From NCBI GenBank assembly GCA_017938145.1, contig JAGBCB010000041.1, positions 42,084 through 106,083 on the forward strand: a DNA stretch of 64,000 bases, in the 5' to 3' direction. The translations under genes and the position numbers were made by a program. Origin of the DNA: Lachnospiraceae bacterium (GTDB lineage Bacteria > Bacillota > Clostridia > Lachnospirales > Lachnospiraceae). This document shows, piece by piece, positions 51,976-60,069 of the stretch. Within the stretch, counting starts at the first letter, position 1; each line of letters opens with the position of its first letter. The notes below the pieces were generated by a model, which was not told the DNA's origin, made no database searches, and was given only the letters and a program-made list of their open reading frames with translations.

Positions 51976-52374
51976 TTAGCCGACCCATTTGCCGCCCGTA
52001 AAAAATGGTGTCACATATGCCATGATAAAACCTAAACTGTTGAGCGCTGCCCAGCAGATAATAATCCGTTTTAACCACGCCCTTGCCTCATCAACCGTTT
52101 TTCCCGATGGACTAAAATGCATCAGCAGCAATGCCACTGAAGCTGTTACAATTGCTGTAATGGTTGAGATTCCTACAATCTTCCCGTAAACATCCTTCAT
52201 AATAGCTTCTGCCTTTGTCCAAATCGTTGTTGTAGCATACACCACCTCTGTTTCCAGACAGAAAAAATAAGCAAATGCGATTGCACCGATTATCAGGTAC
52301 TGGCAGGGAATCCTGATTCTTTTTCGCTTCCCTGCAGTCTGCTTACTCTTCTGTAAAGCATTCTTTAATTTCAC
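51976..52374 (-). CDS. VirB2/TrbC-like pilin-type membrane protein
   Basis: 132 residues from GTG 52374 (AGGAGG upstream). N-terminal helix ending ETEVVYA (likely signal/cleavage), then two helices 'STITAIVTASVALLLMHFS' and 'LKRIIICWAALNSLGFIMAY'. Two-helix architecture as in VirB2/TrbC pilins and related Firmicutes proteins. First gene of the transfer operon, after two leader terminators. Confidence 0.65.
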   Translation of the reverse strand: MKLKNALQKSKQTAGKRKRIRIPCQYLIIGAIAFAYFFCLETEVVYATTTIWTKAEAIMKDVYGKIVGISTITAIVTASVALLLMHFSPSGKTVDEARAWLKRIIICWAALNSLGFIMAYVTPFFTGGKWVG

Positions 52375-52391
52375 TCTTCTACCTCCTGTAA

Positions 52392-52419
52392 ATAAAAAAT
52401 AGCCAGCTATTCTGCTGGC
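52392..52419 (-). terminator. Leader terminator 2 of the transfer operon
   Basis: GCCAGC/GCTGGC stem, 6-base loop, then TATTTTTTATTT, ending about 20 bases before GTG 52374. Confidence 0.65.
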
Positions 52420-52421
52420 AT

Positions 52422-52454
52422 AAAAAAAGCAGCCGCTTCATCAGCAGTTGCTGC
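52422..52454 (-). terminator. Leader terminator 1 of the transfer operon
   Basis: GCAGC/GCTGC outer arms with a partly paired inner region, followed on the minus strand by seven T. Stands in tandem with a second terminator. Confidence 0.6.
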
Positions 52455-52470
52455 ACATTGGAATGGATAT

Positions 52471-52483
52471 TGCCATTATGGCA
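52471..52483. promoter_or_regulatory. TGCCA palindrome in the transfer leader
   Basis: Perfect TGCCAT-T-ATGGCA at about +11 to +23 of the predicted transcript. It carries the same TGCCA core as the activator boxes, and may be an operator or an RNA switch element. Confidence 0.5.
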
Positions 52484-52500
52484 TAATTTTGAGCATGACC

Positions 52501-52567
52501 ATTATAACATCGGTAAAATCACCTGTAAATCGCAATTCCATGCCATCTTATCCTGTTTTCGTGCCAT
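52501..52567 (-). promoter_or_regulatory. Promoter and activator boxes of the transfer operon
   Basis: -35 TTTACA (52524-52529), 17-base spacer, -10 TATAAT (52501-52506); TGGCA boxes at 52541-52545 and 52562-52566, 21 bases apart, plus a third at 52573-52577. The geometry is the same as at the pilus operon promoter (38530-38595). Confidence 0.75.
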
Positions 52568-52580
52568 TTTACTGCCACGA

Positions 52581-53117
52581 TTATTTTTCATCCGGAAAGA
52601 ACCAGTTTAACATCTCCAAACAGTCCTTTGAAGTATATCCCCAAAGAATAGAACTGAGTGCCTGTACTGCTATAGGACGCTTCCGGTAATATGTCCGGTA
52701 CGATATATTTACAATATGCGGCCGCAGACTCTCGATAATTTCTTCTGTATTCTGCAACTGCTGCGGCGACAGATAGCTGTAATACAGAATCCAGTAATAC
52801 TGCTCTCCATGCTTATGCTTATTTCTAAGAACCTCCACAGCTGAATTTAACAGATTCAGCATCTTGTTACTCCGCTCTATACTCTTTGCATAATTTTCAA
52901 GCTTGGAACCGCCAATATCTGCTCCGGCCAGATACATAGAATCTAAGAATTCCTCAATACTGCTTCCGTATTCAATCGCAAAGGAGTTTTTAACCTGCTG
53001 GACTACCAGTTCCAAGTTCCACACCGCATCACGGTAATTCTTAAGCAGTTTCCATGTATCATGGAATAACGGGTTGTCCTCTACATTCGGTATATTGTCT
53101 ACTGCCTTTTTACTCAT
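52581..53117 (-). CDS. ArpU/RinA-like late regulator candidate
   Basis: About 178 residues from ATG 53117 (GGGAGG upstream; the earlier ATG lacks a site). Helical throughout, ending in 'YYWILYYSYLSPQQLQNTEE' and 'NISYRTYYRKRPIAVQALSS', the arrangement of phage late-gene activators of the RinA/ArpU type (HTH near the C-terminus). Transcribed from 8 bases inside the upstream gene. A candidate activator for the TGGCA boxes; inference. Confidence 0.5.
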   Translation of the reverse strand: MSKKAVDNIPNVEDNPLFHDTWKLLKNYRDAVWNLELVVQQVKNSFAIEYGSSIEEFLDSMYLAGADIGGSKLENYAKSIERSNKMLNLLNSAVEVLRNKHKHGEQYYWILYYSYLSPQQLQNTEEIIESLRPHIVNISYRTYYRKRPIAVQALSSILWGYTSKDCLEMLNWFFPDEK

Positions 53118-54267
53118 AGCGTTCTTTGCCTCCCTTTTCCTCATGACTCTGTTCCATTTCTGCAGGTGTCAAAGTCAGTTCAAACTGATACGGTATCTTT
53201 CCATCCGGACAGTTGATACTAAGAGAATACTTTAAATTCCCCTCTTTGCAGTCTGATAAACTATATAACTTATATTGTGTACGGGGACATTCACAACACG
53301 AAACCCCTTGTGCTGAAAGGATTTTTGCCACTTTCCGCACCATCGCCCTGATGTTAAAATCTGAAACGCTACCCTCCTCATTTGAAACGCTGTCTTCCTC
53401 AATCATAATCTGCTCATCCTTAATCGTGCTATCTTCCTGAAATACATTTTCCATGAGCTGTACCGGAATCTGAAATGCCATAGAAACTTCCTCCTTATCA
53501 ATCATTACGTCACTGACACTAAACATGGTGGACAAATAATTGCACAGATAGATTACACTTCCATGCCGTCCGGTAAAGGACACCAGTGACAAATATTCCT
53601 TTTCCTGTAATTTATTTAATATCCGGCTGACAGAAGCCTTTGAGATTCCCCAGCGTTCTGCCAAATCCGTATAATTAGTTAATGGATTCCCCGTATTATT
53701 ACGGAAATATACTACTGGTCCGATGTCAGACCCCTGTACCTGTTCATCGTTATAGATTGCATGGATCCATAAATCCAGAACAATATCCATTTCCGAGCAC
53801 TTGCCCATACTAATCAGTTCATGCACTGCAGCCACCGGGAAAAAGAAAAATCCCATATCTTTCAGACATGGGTAGTTATAATCAAAACTTGTGTTACTTT
53901 TATTCCATCCGGTTATAACAAACTTAATCAAGTTACCACGCCCCAGTCTGGAGTAGGTAATATAATGCTGTTCCTGCAAATAATCCATAATGGATACTGC
54001 CTGGTGTTGAAACCTCGTTCTGAACCACTCTGACAGTTCTGCTGTGGTACATACCCATTCACCCGGTCCAACCAGATAAGAGATTCCTTCCATCTTTCTG
54101 TACGATGTCCGATAATTTGCATACGAGCAAAGTACCATAAAATAAAAAAGATAGGATTCTCCGTTTGTGCGAATCGACCTATCCTGCATAATGTTCCTAA
54201 GAAAATCCCGGTACACCCTACACCGTGGATAATCTACAATTTGTTTAATTTCTAAATGATATAACAT
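53110..54267 (-). CDS. Winged-helix regulator or replication-type protein
   Basis: 385 residues from ATG 54267 (AAGAGGTG upstream). Two winged helices: residues about 70-110 ('GPGEWVCTTAELSEWFRTRF'), like DnaD/replication-initiator N-termini, and about 205-245 ('LTNYTDLAERWGISKASVSR', ILNKLQEKEYL). The central and C-terminal parts are not recognised. First gene at the right end of the element; could control entry into excision or transfer, or replication initiation. Confidence 0.55.
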   Translation of the reverse strand: MLYHLEIKQIVDYPRCRVYRDFLRNIMQDRSIRTNGESYLFYFMVLCSYANYRTSYRKMEGISYLVGPGEWVCTTAELSEWFRTRFQHQAVSIMDYLQEQHYITYSRLGRGNLIKFVITGWNKSNTSFDYNYPCLKDMGFFFFPVAAVHELISMGKCSEMDIVLDLWIHAIYNDEQVQGSDIGPVVYFRNNTGNPLTNYTDLAERWGISKASVSRILNKLQEKEYLSLVSFTGRHGSVIYLCNYLSTMFSVSDVMIDKEEVSMAFQIPVQLMENVFQEDSTIKDEQIMIEEDSVSNEEGSVSDFNIRAMVRKVAKILSAQGVSCCECPRTQYKLYSLSDCKEGNLKYSLSINCPDGKIPYQFELTLTPAEMEQSHEEKGGKERYE

Positions 54268-54415
54268 AATTTCACCTCTTCATTTGATTTAAAATTGTAA
54301 TTAGAAATGGCTTATTCTATCATTTTTTCCTGGCTAATTTTTTCGATTTTTTTCGTATTATTTATGTCACTCCTCAACGGTTTTATCACGTTTCTAAGGG
54401 TTTTTGTTGTTCTTA

Positions 54416-54835
54416 TCAAGTCGTGGCATCTGCTGCCAGATCTTCATGCAGGTCTGTAATCGGGTCACCTTTGGACTGGACATAAGCTGCTGTCCAAGGT
54501 TCGCCGGTTGCACTTGCAGGATAAATACCGAGGGTATGGTCAACATAGTAATTGGCAAACGGTGTGCCTTCAATCTGCTCTGCCGTTAAGTTTCTTGTTA
54601 ACTGATGAACAATGGAAGAAATAATTTCCTCATGGGCCATTTCCTCCGTACCGATATCCGTGAGCAGGCCTGCTACATTGCTGTACGGCATGGAATATCT
54701 CTGGGAAATATATCTGGTTGCTGCTCCCTTTTCACCGTCCGGGCCGCCAAGCTGGGTCATAATCACCATGGCAAGCTTCGGATTGGTGGTGGTGATGTTT
54801 ACCGGATACTGTAATCTTTTTTCATAACTCCACAT
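54416..54835 (-). pseudogene. cotJC: cotJC, interrupted 3' end (manganese-catalase-like spore coat protein)
   Basis: 139-residue frame, of which about 131 match CotJC: MWSYEKRLQYPVNI, 'LGGPDGEKGAATRYISQRYS', 'LTDIGTEEMAHEEIISSIVH', 'YVDHTLGIYPASATGEPWTA' and ending DLHEDLAAD. Family members are about 190 residues and go on after this with EQKARATY and a last helix containing conserved metal-site residues; here the frame turns into ATT and a TGA. The break is therefore at the element junction. Metal-binding Glu/His of the last helices are lost, so the product should be inactive unless the element excises. Confidence 0.85.
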
Positions 54836-54851
54836 ACTTCACTACCTCCTT

Positions 54852-55115
54852 CTAATAATTCTGCCATGGCCACGGACCATCGGACCATCTCCAGTTATCA
54901 CAACCGGACTCTACATTACCGTACATAGTAAGCGGTCCGAACTGCGCTTCATAGGCGTCCACCGCTGCTCTGCGCTGTTCCTGAAGCTCATCAAAGTAAG
55001 TCAAAGCTTCGTTGCAGTTTGGATGGGTGTCCAAGTAGAGTCTTAAGTCATCCATGGTAAAACTGATTTCCATAATTCTCATCATAAGAGGATGTTTACA
55101 CATAACTACCGGCAT
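54852..55115 (-). CDS. cotJB: Spore coat protein CotJB
   Basis: 87 residues: 'ISFTMDDLRLYLDTHPNCNE' then ALTYFDELQEQRRAAVDAYE and 'YGPLTMYG'-like FGPLTMYG, the CotJB family pattern; the tail is Trp/Pro-rich (WRWSDGPWPW). Length fits the family. Two bases after cotJA stop and 16 before cotJC. Confidence 0.9.
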   Translation of the reverse strand: MPVVMCKHPLMMRIMEISFTMDDLRLYLDTHPNCNEALTYFDELQEQRRAAVDAYEAQFGPLTMYGNVESGCDNWRWSDGPWPWQNY

Positions 55116-55117
55116 AC

Positions 55118-55435
55118 CTAATTACATCTCCTTCCTGCAAAATCCAGATTCAATTCCGCAAACATGGTTCCGTTACGTAACGCCTGCGGCTGTGCATAAA
55201 TATTTCCGTAGTCCTGCCACGGTACATAAGCCATGGCAATCGGGCAGTCTCTTAATGTTGTTTCTTTATTGCATGCAGCTTCTGCACAGCCGCCTACAAT
55301 AATGTTTCCGGCCACTGCATTGTTGCAGCAGGAAGCCGTCTGAACCGGTACCGCATTACAGCAGCCCCGGTTCACAACCGCACTTGGTCTTCCCGAACGT
55401 CCGGAATAGCAATTGTTTTGTCTATTTACATTCAT
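55118..55435 (-). CDS. cotJA: Spore coat protein CotJA
   Basis: 105 residues from ATG 55435; an earlier in-frame ATG (55468) lies inside a hairpin and is unlikely. The C-terminal half 'CPIAMAYVPWQDYGNIYAQP' with ALRNGTMFAELNLDF is the CotJA signature. The N-terminal half is Cys/Asn-rich, which many clostridial CotJA proteins have. AAGGAAGG lies 7 bases before the ATG and is paired in the 55436-55489 hairpin. Confidence 0.85.
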   Translation of the reverse strand: MNVNRQNNCYSGRSGRPSAVVNRGCCNAVPVQTASCCNNAVAGNIIVGGCAEAACNKETTLRDCPIAMAYVPWQDYGNIYAQPQALRNGTMFAELNLDFAGRRCN

Positions 55436-55489
55436 AAAAAAACCTTCCTTTTCATAAAATGGTTTCATTACATTCTATGAACCGGAAGG
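55436..55489 (-). terminator. Terminator of dinB-dinG, overlapping the cotJA ribosome site
   Basis: CCTTCC/GGAAGG arms with internal TTCATA/TATGAA pairing, then seven T on the minus strand, directly followed by the cotJA ATG. The 3' arm is the cotJA Shine-Dalgarno (AAGGAAGG), so the hairpin can stop upstream transcription and also mask translation. Confidence 0.7.
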
Positions 55490-55505
55490 CTTTTGGTTCC
55501 TTTAT

Positions 55506-57926
55506 TTACTTATACTTCTCCCAGAAGGCTTTGAGAGCAGGCTTCATGGTTGCTGCATTTACGGCATCAAACGGGAACCATTCTCTCGGGAAAAGGTTCT
55601 GATACGAACCGTTCAGAAACCGTTCGTCCAGAAGAAGAATAGCACCTGTATCCTCTGTGGTTCTGATAACTCTGCCGGCGGACTGCATCACCTTATTCAT
55701 ACCCGGATACAGGTAGGCATAATCAAAGCCCCGACCGTTCTTTTCATCAAAATAAAACCGGAACAACTCTTTTTCATCGCAAACCATAGGAAGTCCTGTG
55801 CCTACAACCACCGTGCCGATTAAACGGTCGTTTTTCAAATCGATTCCTTCACCGAAAATTCCGCCCATGACACAAAAGCCTACGGTCCGTTTTTCCGGCT
55901 GTTCTGCAAAGGCCGCCAGAAACTGTTCCTTCTCTTTTTCCGTCATGCCGGATTTTTGCACATAAAGGTGCACCGGTGCTTCACTGTCAAAGGCAAAACT
56001 TCCGTCTTCTGTTACAGAACCTTGCTTCCAGCCCAAAAACTCCTCGATCAGTTCTGCCGTCTGTTCCATCATTTGGTAGGACGGAAAAAACACAAAATAG
56101 TTGCCCAGCTTTGCCGACACAAAATAGTCCAAATACAACGCTATTTTTTCGTATTCGCTGCGGGTACGGCGGGTATACTTGGTGCTGACGTCCCGGCCCA
56201 CCATTAACAGACGTTTGTCCGTGTCAAAAGGGGACGGAACATAAATGGCATAGTCCTCCTCACTGCCGCCCAACTGTTCTTTATAATAATTGACAGGAAG
56301 TAATGTGGCAGAAAACAAAACTGCGGTTCTTCCTTTGTTCATGCGCTCTTTTAACTGCTTAGCCGGCTCCATGCAAAGCAGCTTTAATCGGAAATCGCCA
56401 CCCTCCGTGTAGTCGGTATAGATACGGTATTCTTCCCCCATCACCTCATATACGGAAAGAAACTGCCGGACCGCAAAGTATAAATCAAGCACCGCTTCTT
56501 TTGCCTCCGGATCCAGCACATTCTCTGCCAAAAAATCTTCATATTCTGCCGAAAGCCTCATGAGAGGAATTACAAAGTCGCCCACATTATCCCAAACCTG
56601 AAAGGATTCACATTCTCGCTTTAACCTAAGAAGTGCTGTATTGCAGGCGTCCAGATACTTTTCCATCTGCCTGCTCTTTCCTTTGATTAACCGTTTTACC
56701 AGCAGGAAATTTTCTTTTATGAGTTCAGCGCTGTACATTTCCCTGGCACGTTCCACCAGATTATGGGCTTCATCAATCAAAAAGATAAAATCATGCTTTT
56801 TTTCCTCTGCGAAGAAACGCTTTAGTGCCACCGTTGGGTCAAACACGTAATTATAGTCGCATACTACCGCATCTGCCCAGGTGGAAACATCCAAACACAT
56901 TTCAAATGGGCAAACATTGTGTTTTTCGGCATATTGCTCGATTAACTCCCTGGTAATGGTTTCTTCGGAAGTCAACATATCAAACACCGCAGCGTTGACC
57001 CGGTCAAAATGCCCCTTTGCCCGCGGACAGCTGCCCGGATTGCACTCCGGCTTTTCTAAGATGCATATTTTTTCTTTTGAAGTAATGGTTACAAACCGGA
57101 ACCTGAGCCCCCGTTCCGAAAGCATGGAAAATGTATCCTCCGCCACTGTTCTTGCTATGGTTTTTGCCGTCAAATAAAACAACTTGGAGGATAAGCCTTC
57201 TCCCATGGCCTTTACCGCCGGGAATACGGTGGATATTGTTTTTCCGACACCGGTGGGCGCTTCCACAAATAATTTCTTTTCCCTTAAAATACTGCGGTAT
57301 ACACCGGTAACAAAATCCTTTTGCCCCGGTCGGTATTCAAAGGGAAACTGCAGACTCTTTATGCTTTCGTTCCGGATATTTTCCCAGTTTCTTTGCCAGA
57401 ACAACCACTTGGAATACTCTGTTACCAGACCGTAAAACCACTCTTTTAATTCCTCTTTGGTAAAGAATTCTTCAAACCGTTTTACCGCCTCGGTTTCAAT
57501 ATTTACATAGGTCATCTGTACACCGATGGAGTCTAAGTCATGTTGCTCGGCATAAATATAAGCATAACATTTCGCCTGGGCCTGATGCACAGGAACCGGT
57601 TCCTTAATGTGGGACAAATCCAGGTACATGCTTTTTATTTCATCAATAAGTACCTCGTTAGACGCCTCGTCCCTTAGCCACACACCGTCTGCCCGGCCTT
57701 CTACCGTGAGCATCAAAACATCCTCTCCATCTTCTAAAGGAAGTTCTGTTTTTAGTGAAACCTCTGCCGCATATCCGGAAGGCATGGCCTTTTGAATTTT
57801 TCGATGAATCCGGCTGCCTTCCTGCATGGCATCCGGGTCCTTAAACCCTTTTGAATTGTCAATATCTCCGCCCCGCAAAATAAATTCTACCAAATTGCGG
57901 ACGGAAACCGTTACCTGCTCTGACAT
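55506..57926 (-). CDS. dinG: DinG-like XPD-family helicase with N-terminal PD-(D/E)XK nuclease
   Basis: 806 residues. N-terminal nuclease-like part: 'GRADGVWLRDEASNEVLIDE' then IKSMY and HQAQAKCYAYIYA (PD-(D/E)XK signature). Helicase: Walker A 'VEAPTGVGKTISTVFPAVKA' near 215-230, Fe-S cysteines C...C in 'CILEKPECNPGSCPRAKGHF' and CPFEMC, DEAH 'FLIDEAHNLVERAREMYSA', and final 'SAGRVIRTTEDTGAILLLDE'. Unwinds damage-associated structures. Follows dinB; both behind the SOS box. Confidence 0.9.
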   Translation of the reverse strand: MSEQVTVSVRNLVEFILRGGDIDNSKGFKDPDAMQEGSRIHRKIQKAMPSGYAAEVSLKTELPLEDGEDVLMLTVEGRADGVWLRDEASNEVLIDEIKSMYLDLSHIKEPVPVHQAQAKCYAYIYAEQHDLDSIGVQMTYVNIETEAVKRFEEFFTKEELKEWFYGLVTEYSKWLFWQRNWENIRNESIKSLQFPFEYRPGQKDFVTGVYRSILREKKLFVEAPTGVGKTISTVFPAVKAMGEGLSSKLFYLTAKTIARTVAEDTFSMLSERGLRFRFVTITSKEKICILEKPECNPGSCPRAKGHFDRVNAAVFDMLTSEETITRELIEQYAEKHNVCPFEMCLDVSTWADAVVCDYNYVFDPTVALKRFFAEEKKHDFIFLIDEAHNLVERAREMYSAELIKENFLLVKRLIKGKSRQMEKYLDACNTALLRLKRECESFQVWDNVGDFVIPLMRLSAEYEDFLAENVLDPEAKEAVLDLYFAVRQFLSVYEVMGEEYRIYTDYTEGGDFRLKLLCMEPAKQLKERMNKGRTAVLFSATLLPVNYYKEQLGGSEEDYAIYVPSPFDTDKRLLMVGRDVSTKYTRRTRSEYEKIALYLDYFVSAKLGNYFVFFPSYQMMEQTAELIEEFLGWKQGSVTEDGSFAFDSEAPVHLYVQKSGMTEKEKEQFLAAFAEQPEKRTVGFCVMGGIFGEGIDLKNDRLIGTVVVGTGLPMVCDEKELFRFYFDEKNGRGFDYAYLYPGMNKVMQSAGRVIRTTEDTGAILLLDERFLNGSYQNLFPREWFPFDAVNAATMKPALKAFWEKYK

Positions 57927-57944
57927 ATAATATCTCCAAATATA

Positions 57945-59177
57945 TTACCGGTTATTTTCCGGGTGTTTACCACCCTTACTGTCTCCTGTTTTTAAGAAAG
58001 CGGCCCGTTTTATGGCGCCTGCGCCGAAACGTTCCCTGATAGCGTCCATGGCAGCATCTGCTTTTTCCTGTTTTTCGTAATCGGTGTCGTCAAACAAAGA
58101 AAGCTGCCTGCCTTCGTCCTCGGTTAATCTGCTGGCATAGAAATTGAGCAGACGGATTGGTTTTCCGTCCCAAAATTCCGATAGCAATCTGCAGGCGTGT
58201 TCATAAAGTTCTCTGGTGCCCGCCGTTGGATTCGGCAGCACGCACTGATGAGAAGAAGAAACAAACCAGGCATCTTTGATTCCTACAGACACTACTTCCG
58301 CTTTTTTTCCGTCGGCCCGAAGTCTGCCGGAAACCTGTTCCACCAGCCCCAGTAAAATTTCTTCCGCTTCTTCTTTTTCTGTTACGTCATGTGCCAGGGT
58401 TGTCTCGTTGCTATAGCCCTTAGCTTCCTGATTTTTTCTGCCGCCCACCACTTCGTCAATGCCGTTGGCAAATTTCCAGATGGTATCTCCCGTGGATTTC
58501 AAATGGCTGTGCAACATTTCTCTATTACTTTTTGCCAAATCACCAATGGTATGAATGCCCAGGGTATGCAGCTTTGCCGCCGTTGCCCTGCCTACAAAAA
58601 ACAAATCCTCTACCGGGAGGGGCCACATTTTTGCTTCGATTTCTTCCGGAAACAGAGTATGTACCAAATCCGGTTTTTTGAAATCCCCCGCCATTTTGGC
58701 CAATAAATGATTGGAGGAAATGCCCACATTTACCGTAAAACCAAGCTCATTTTTGATACGGTCTTTCAGCCGGTGGGCGCAGGCTACAGGCTCACCAAAC
58801 AGCTTTTCCATACCGGTCATGTCCATAAAGGCTTCATCAATGCTGTATTGCTCCACCACCGGGGAATATTCCTGTAATATTGCCATGAATTTAGAGGAAT
58901 AATATTCATAGATATGGTGTCTTGACGGCACTACCAAAAGCTCCGGACATTTTTGCAACGCCTGGGTAATAGGTTCTCCTGTGGTGATACCAAACTTTTT
59001 GGCAGGGGTCGACTTTGCCAGAACCACGCCGTGGCGTTTTTCCCTGTCACCGCCTACAATGGAGGGAACCAGACGCAAATCCTCAGTTTCGCCTTCCACC
59101 GTCATACGGTGTACCGCTTCCCAGCTTAAAAAAGCACTATTCACATCAATATGAAAAATAACTTTTTGCCGTTCCAT
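57945..59177 (-). CDS. dinB: DNA polymerase IV (Y-family)
   Basis: 410 residues. Catalytic carboxylates: 'IFHIDVNSAFLSWEAV' (first Asp) and 'YSIDEAFMDMTG' (S-I-D-E). 'NVGISSNHLLAKMAGDFKKP' and the little-finger part 'GKPIRLLNFYASRL' follow. Translesion synthesis past DNA damage. Start ATG 59177 with GGAGGAATT upstream. Co-transcribed with the helicase gene, 18 bases downstream. Confidence 0.95.
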   Translation of the reverse strand: MERQKVIFHIDVNSAFLSWEAVHRMTVEGETEDLRLVPSIVGGDREKRHGVVLAKSTPAKKFGITTGEPITQALQKCPELLVVPSRHHIYEYYSSKFMAILQEYSPVVEQYSIDEAFMDMTGMEKLFGEPVACAHRLKDRIKNELGFTVNVGISSNHLLAKMAGDFKKPDLVHTLFPEEIEAKMWPLPVEDLFFVGRATAAKLHTLGIHTIGDLAKSNREMLHSHLKSTGDTIWKFANGIDEVVGGRKNQEAKGYSNETTLAHDVTEKEEAEEILLGLVEQVSGRLRADGKKAEVVSVGIKDAWFVSSSHQCVLPNPTAGTRELYEHACRLLSEFWDGKPIRLLNFYASRLTEDEGRQLSLFDDTDYEKQEKADAAMDAIRERFGAGAIKRAAFLKTGDSKGGKHPENNR

Positions 59178-59224
59178 GACAATTCCTCCTCTTCTTTCAG
59201 TGTATCATATTACGCTCCACAGTG

Positions 59225-59238
59225 CAAACAAAAGTTCG
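59225..59238 (-). promoter_or_regulatory. LexA/SOS box upstream of dinB
   Basis: CAAACAAAAGTTCG, 11 of 14 matches to the Firmicutes consensus CGAACATATGTTCG, 48 bases before the dinB start and overlapping a plausible -35. Indicates damage-inducible expression of dinB-dinG. Confidence 0.6.
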
Positions 59239-59259
59239 GTCATATTTTATAAACCAACG

Positions 59260-59289
59260 TTGACAAGGGCATTGTTTGTCCACTATAAT
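59260..59289 (+). promoter_or_regulatory. Promoter of the DUF1292 gene
   Basis: -35 TTGACA (59260-59265), 18-base spacer, -10 TATAAT (59284-59289), 31 bases before ATG 59320. Confidence 0.75.
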
Positions 59290-59319
59290 AATACTATCAA
59301 ATATTCCGGAGGATTATTT

Positions 59320-59628
59320 ATGAAGGATTATAACGAAACAACCGATCAGATTACCCTTACTTTAGATGACGACAGCGAATTATTATGTGATGTCATTGCA
59401 ACCTTTCCTGCAAAAGTTAACGGCAAGGAGCAGATGTACATTGCACTGATTCCAACCGACGCAGAACCGGAGGATGACATTTATCTGTACCGTTTCATTG
59501 ATAACGGCGACGAAATCGATGTGCAGAACATTGAGGATGACGATGAATTTGACATTGTTGCCGATGCTTTCGACGAACTGTTAGACGAAGAAGAATTTGA
59601 AAACCTCATGGGTGATGAAGAAGAATAA
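59320..59628 (+). CDS. DUF1292 family acidic protein
   Basis: 102 residues from ATG 59320, with GGAGG at 59308-59313 and a near-consensus promoter; a longer frame opening at 59176 has no site. 'TLTLDDDSELLCDVIATFPA' and 'QMYIALIPTDAEPEDDIYLY' are the DUF1292 pattern (small beta fold, strongly acidic C-terminal tail EELENL-like). Very acidic. In clostridia these often lie by RNase/Holliday junction genes; role unknown. Host gene. Confidence 0.85.
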   Translation: MKDYNETTDQITLTLDDDSELLCDVIATFPAKVNGKEQMYIALIPTDAEPEDDIYLYRFIDNGDEIDVQNIEDDDEFDIVADAFDELLDEEEFENLMGDEEE

Positions 59629-59640
59629 AACTGTAAAATA

Positions 59641-59700
59641 AAAATAACACCGCTGAGTGCCTTACCCTAAAAACAGCACTCAGCGGTGTTATTTTATATT
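59641..59700. terminator. Bidirectional terminator
   Basis: Perfect 15-bp arms (59646-59660 and 59676-59690, AACACCGCTGAGTGC), loop 15, with T-rich ends on both strands. Serves the DUF1292 gene and the convergent DarA gene. Confidence 0.9.
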
Positions 59701-60026
59701 TTAACGTATTTTTCTACGTCCATCACAAAAATGGTGGCTCCGCCCACATCAACCATGACCGGATAAGCAACATATCCGTTGTTCATAGCTCCTACCGTTG
59801 GCGGAGTGTTTGCGGTAATGCGCTGTCTCGGTCCGCATTCCTGCTTTACAATTTCAATTACCTTGTCTACCTTTTCTGCCTCGGTACCAACTAAAAGTGT
59901 GGTGTTACCGGAGCGCAGGAAACTTCCGGTAGTGGCCATTTTTGTGCCGGAAAAACCGTTTTTATTCAACTGCTCCATTACTCTGTCATCATCTTCGCTG
60001 CTGACAATAATATAAATTAACTTCAT
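59694..60026 (-). CDS. darA: Cyclic-di-AMP receptor, DarA/PstA type (PII-like)
   Basis: 110 residues from ATG 60026 (GAGGAGG upstream; the longer frame to 60050 is worse). 'MKLIYIIVSSEDDDRVMEQL', NKNGFSGTKMATTGSFLRSG and 'VGTEAEKVDKVIEIVKQECG' match the PF06153 trimeric PII-like family that binds c-di-AMP in Firmicutes, with an 'NTPPTVGAMNNGYVAYPVMV' loop. Likely reads intracellular c-di-AMP; target unknown. Confidence 0.85.
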   Translation of the reverse strand: MKLIYIIVSSEDDDRVMEQLNKNGFSGTKMATTGSFLRSGNTTLLVGTEAEKVDKVIEIVKQECGPRQRITANTPPTVGAMNNGYVAYPVMVDVGGATIFVMDVEKYVKI

Positions 60027-60069
60027 GCAACTAACCTCCTCATCCCCCAAAGTTTTTGCATTGTTAGAA

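Larger units (their letters stand above)
6234..54427. mobile_element. Integrative conjugative element (right junction mapped, left end uncertain)
   Basis: Contains serine recombinase, ParM/ParR, primase, SSB, VirB3-B4, VirB6-like, VirD4 and a Tad pilus locus, almost all on the minus strand. The right boundary is set where cotJC stops matching the family, at 54427/54428 give or take a few bases. The left end is given as 6234 only because the glycan operon begins beyond it; the missing cotJC 3' part is not in the window, so the element may extend past position 1. No MOB relaxase or Rep protein was recognised. Confidence 0.7.

Noticed and set aside
55436-55490. SigmaE-type promoter for cotJA inside the hairpin
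   Set aside because: TCATAG and CATTTTAT could be read as -35/-10, but the match is too loose to annotate.
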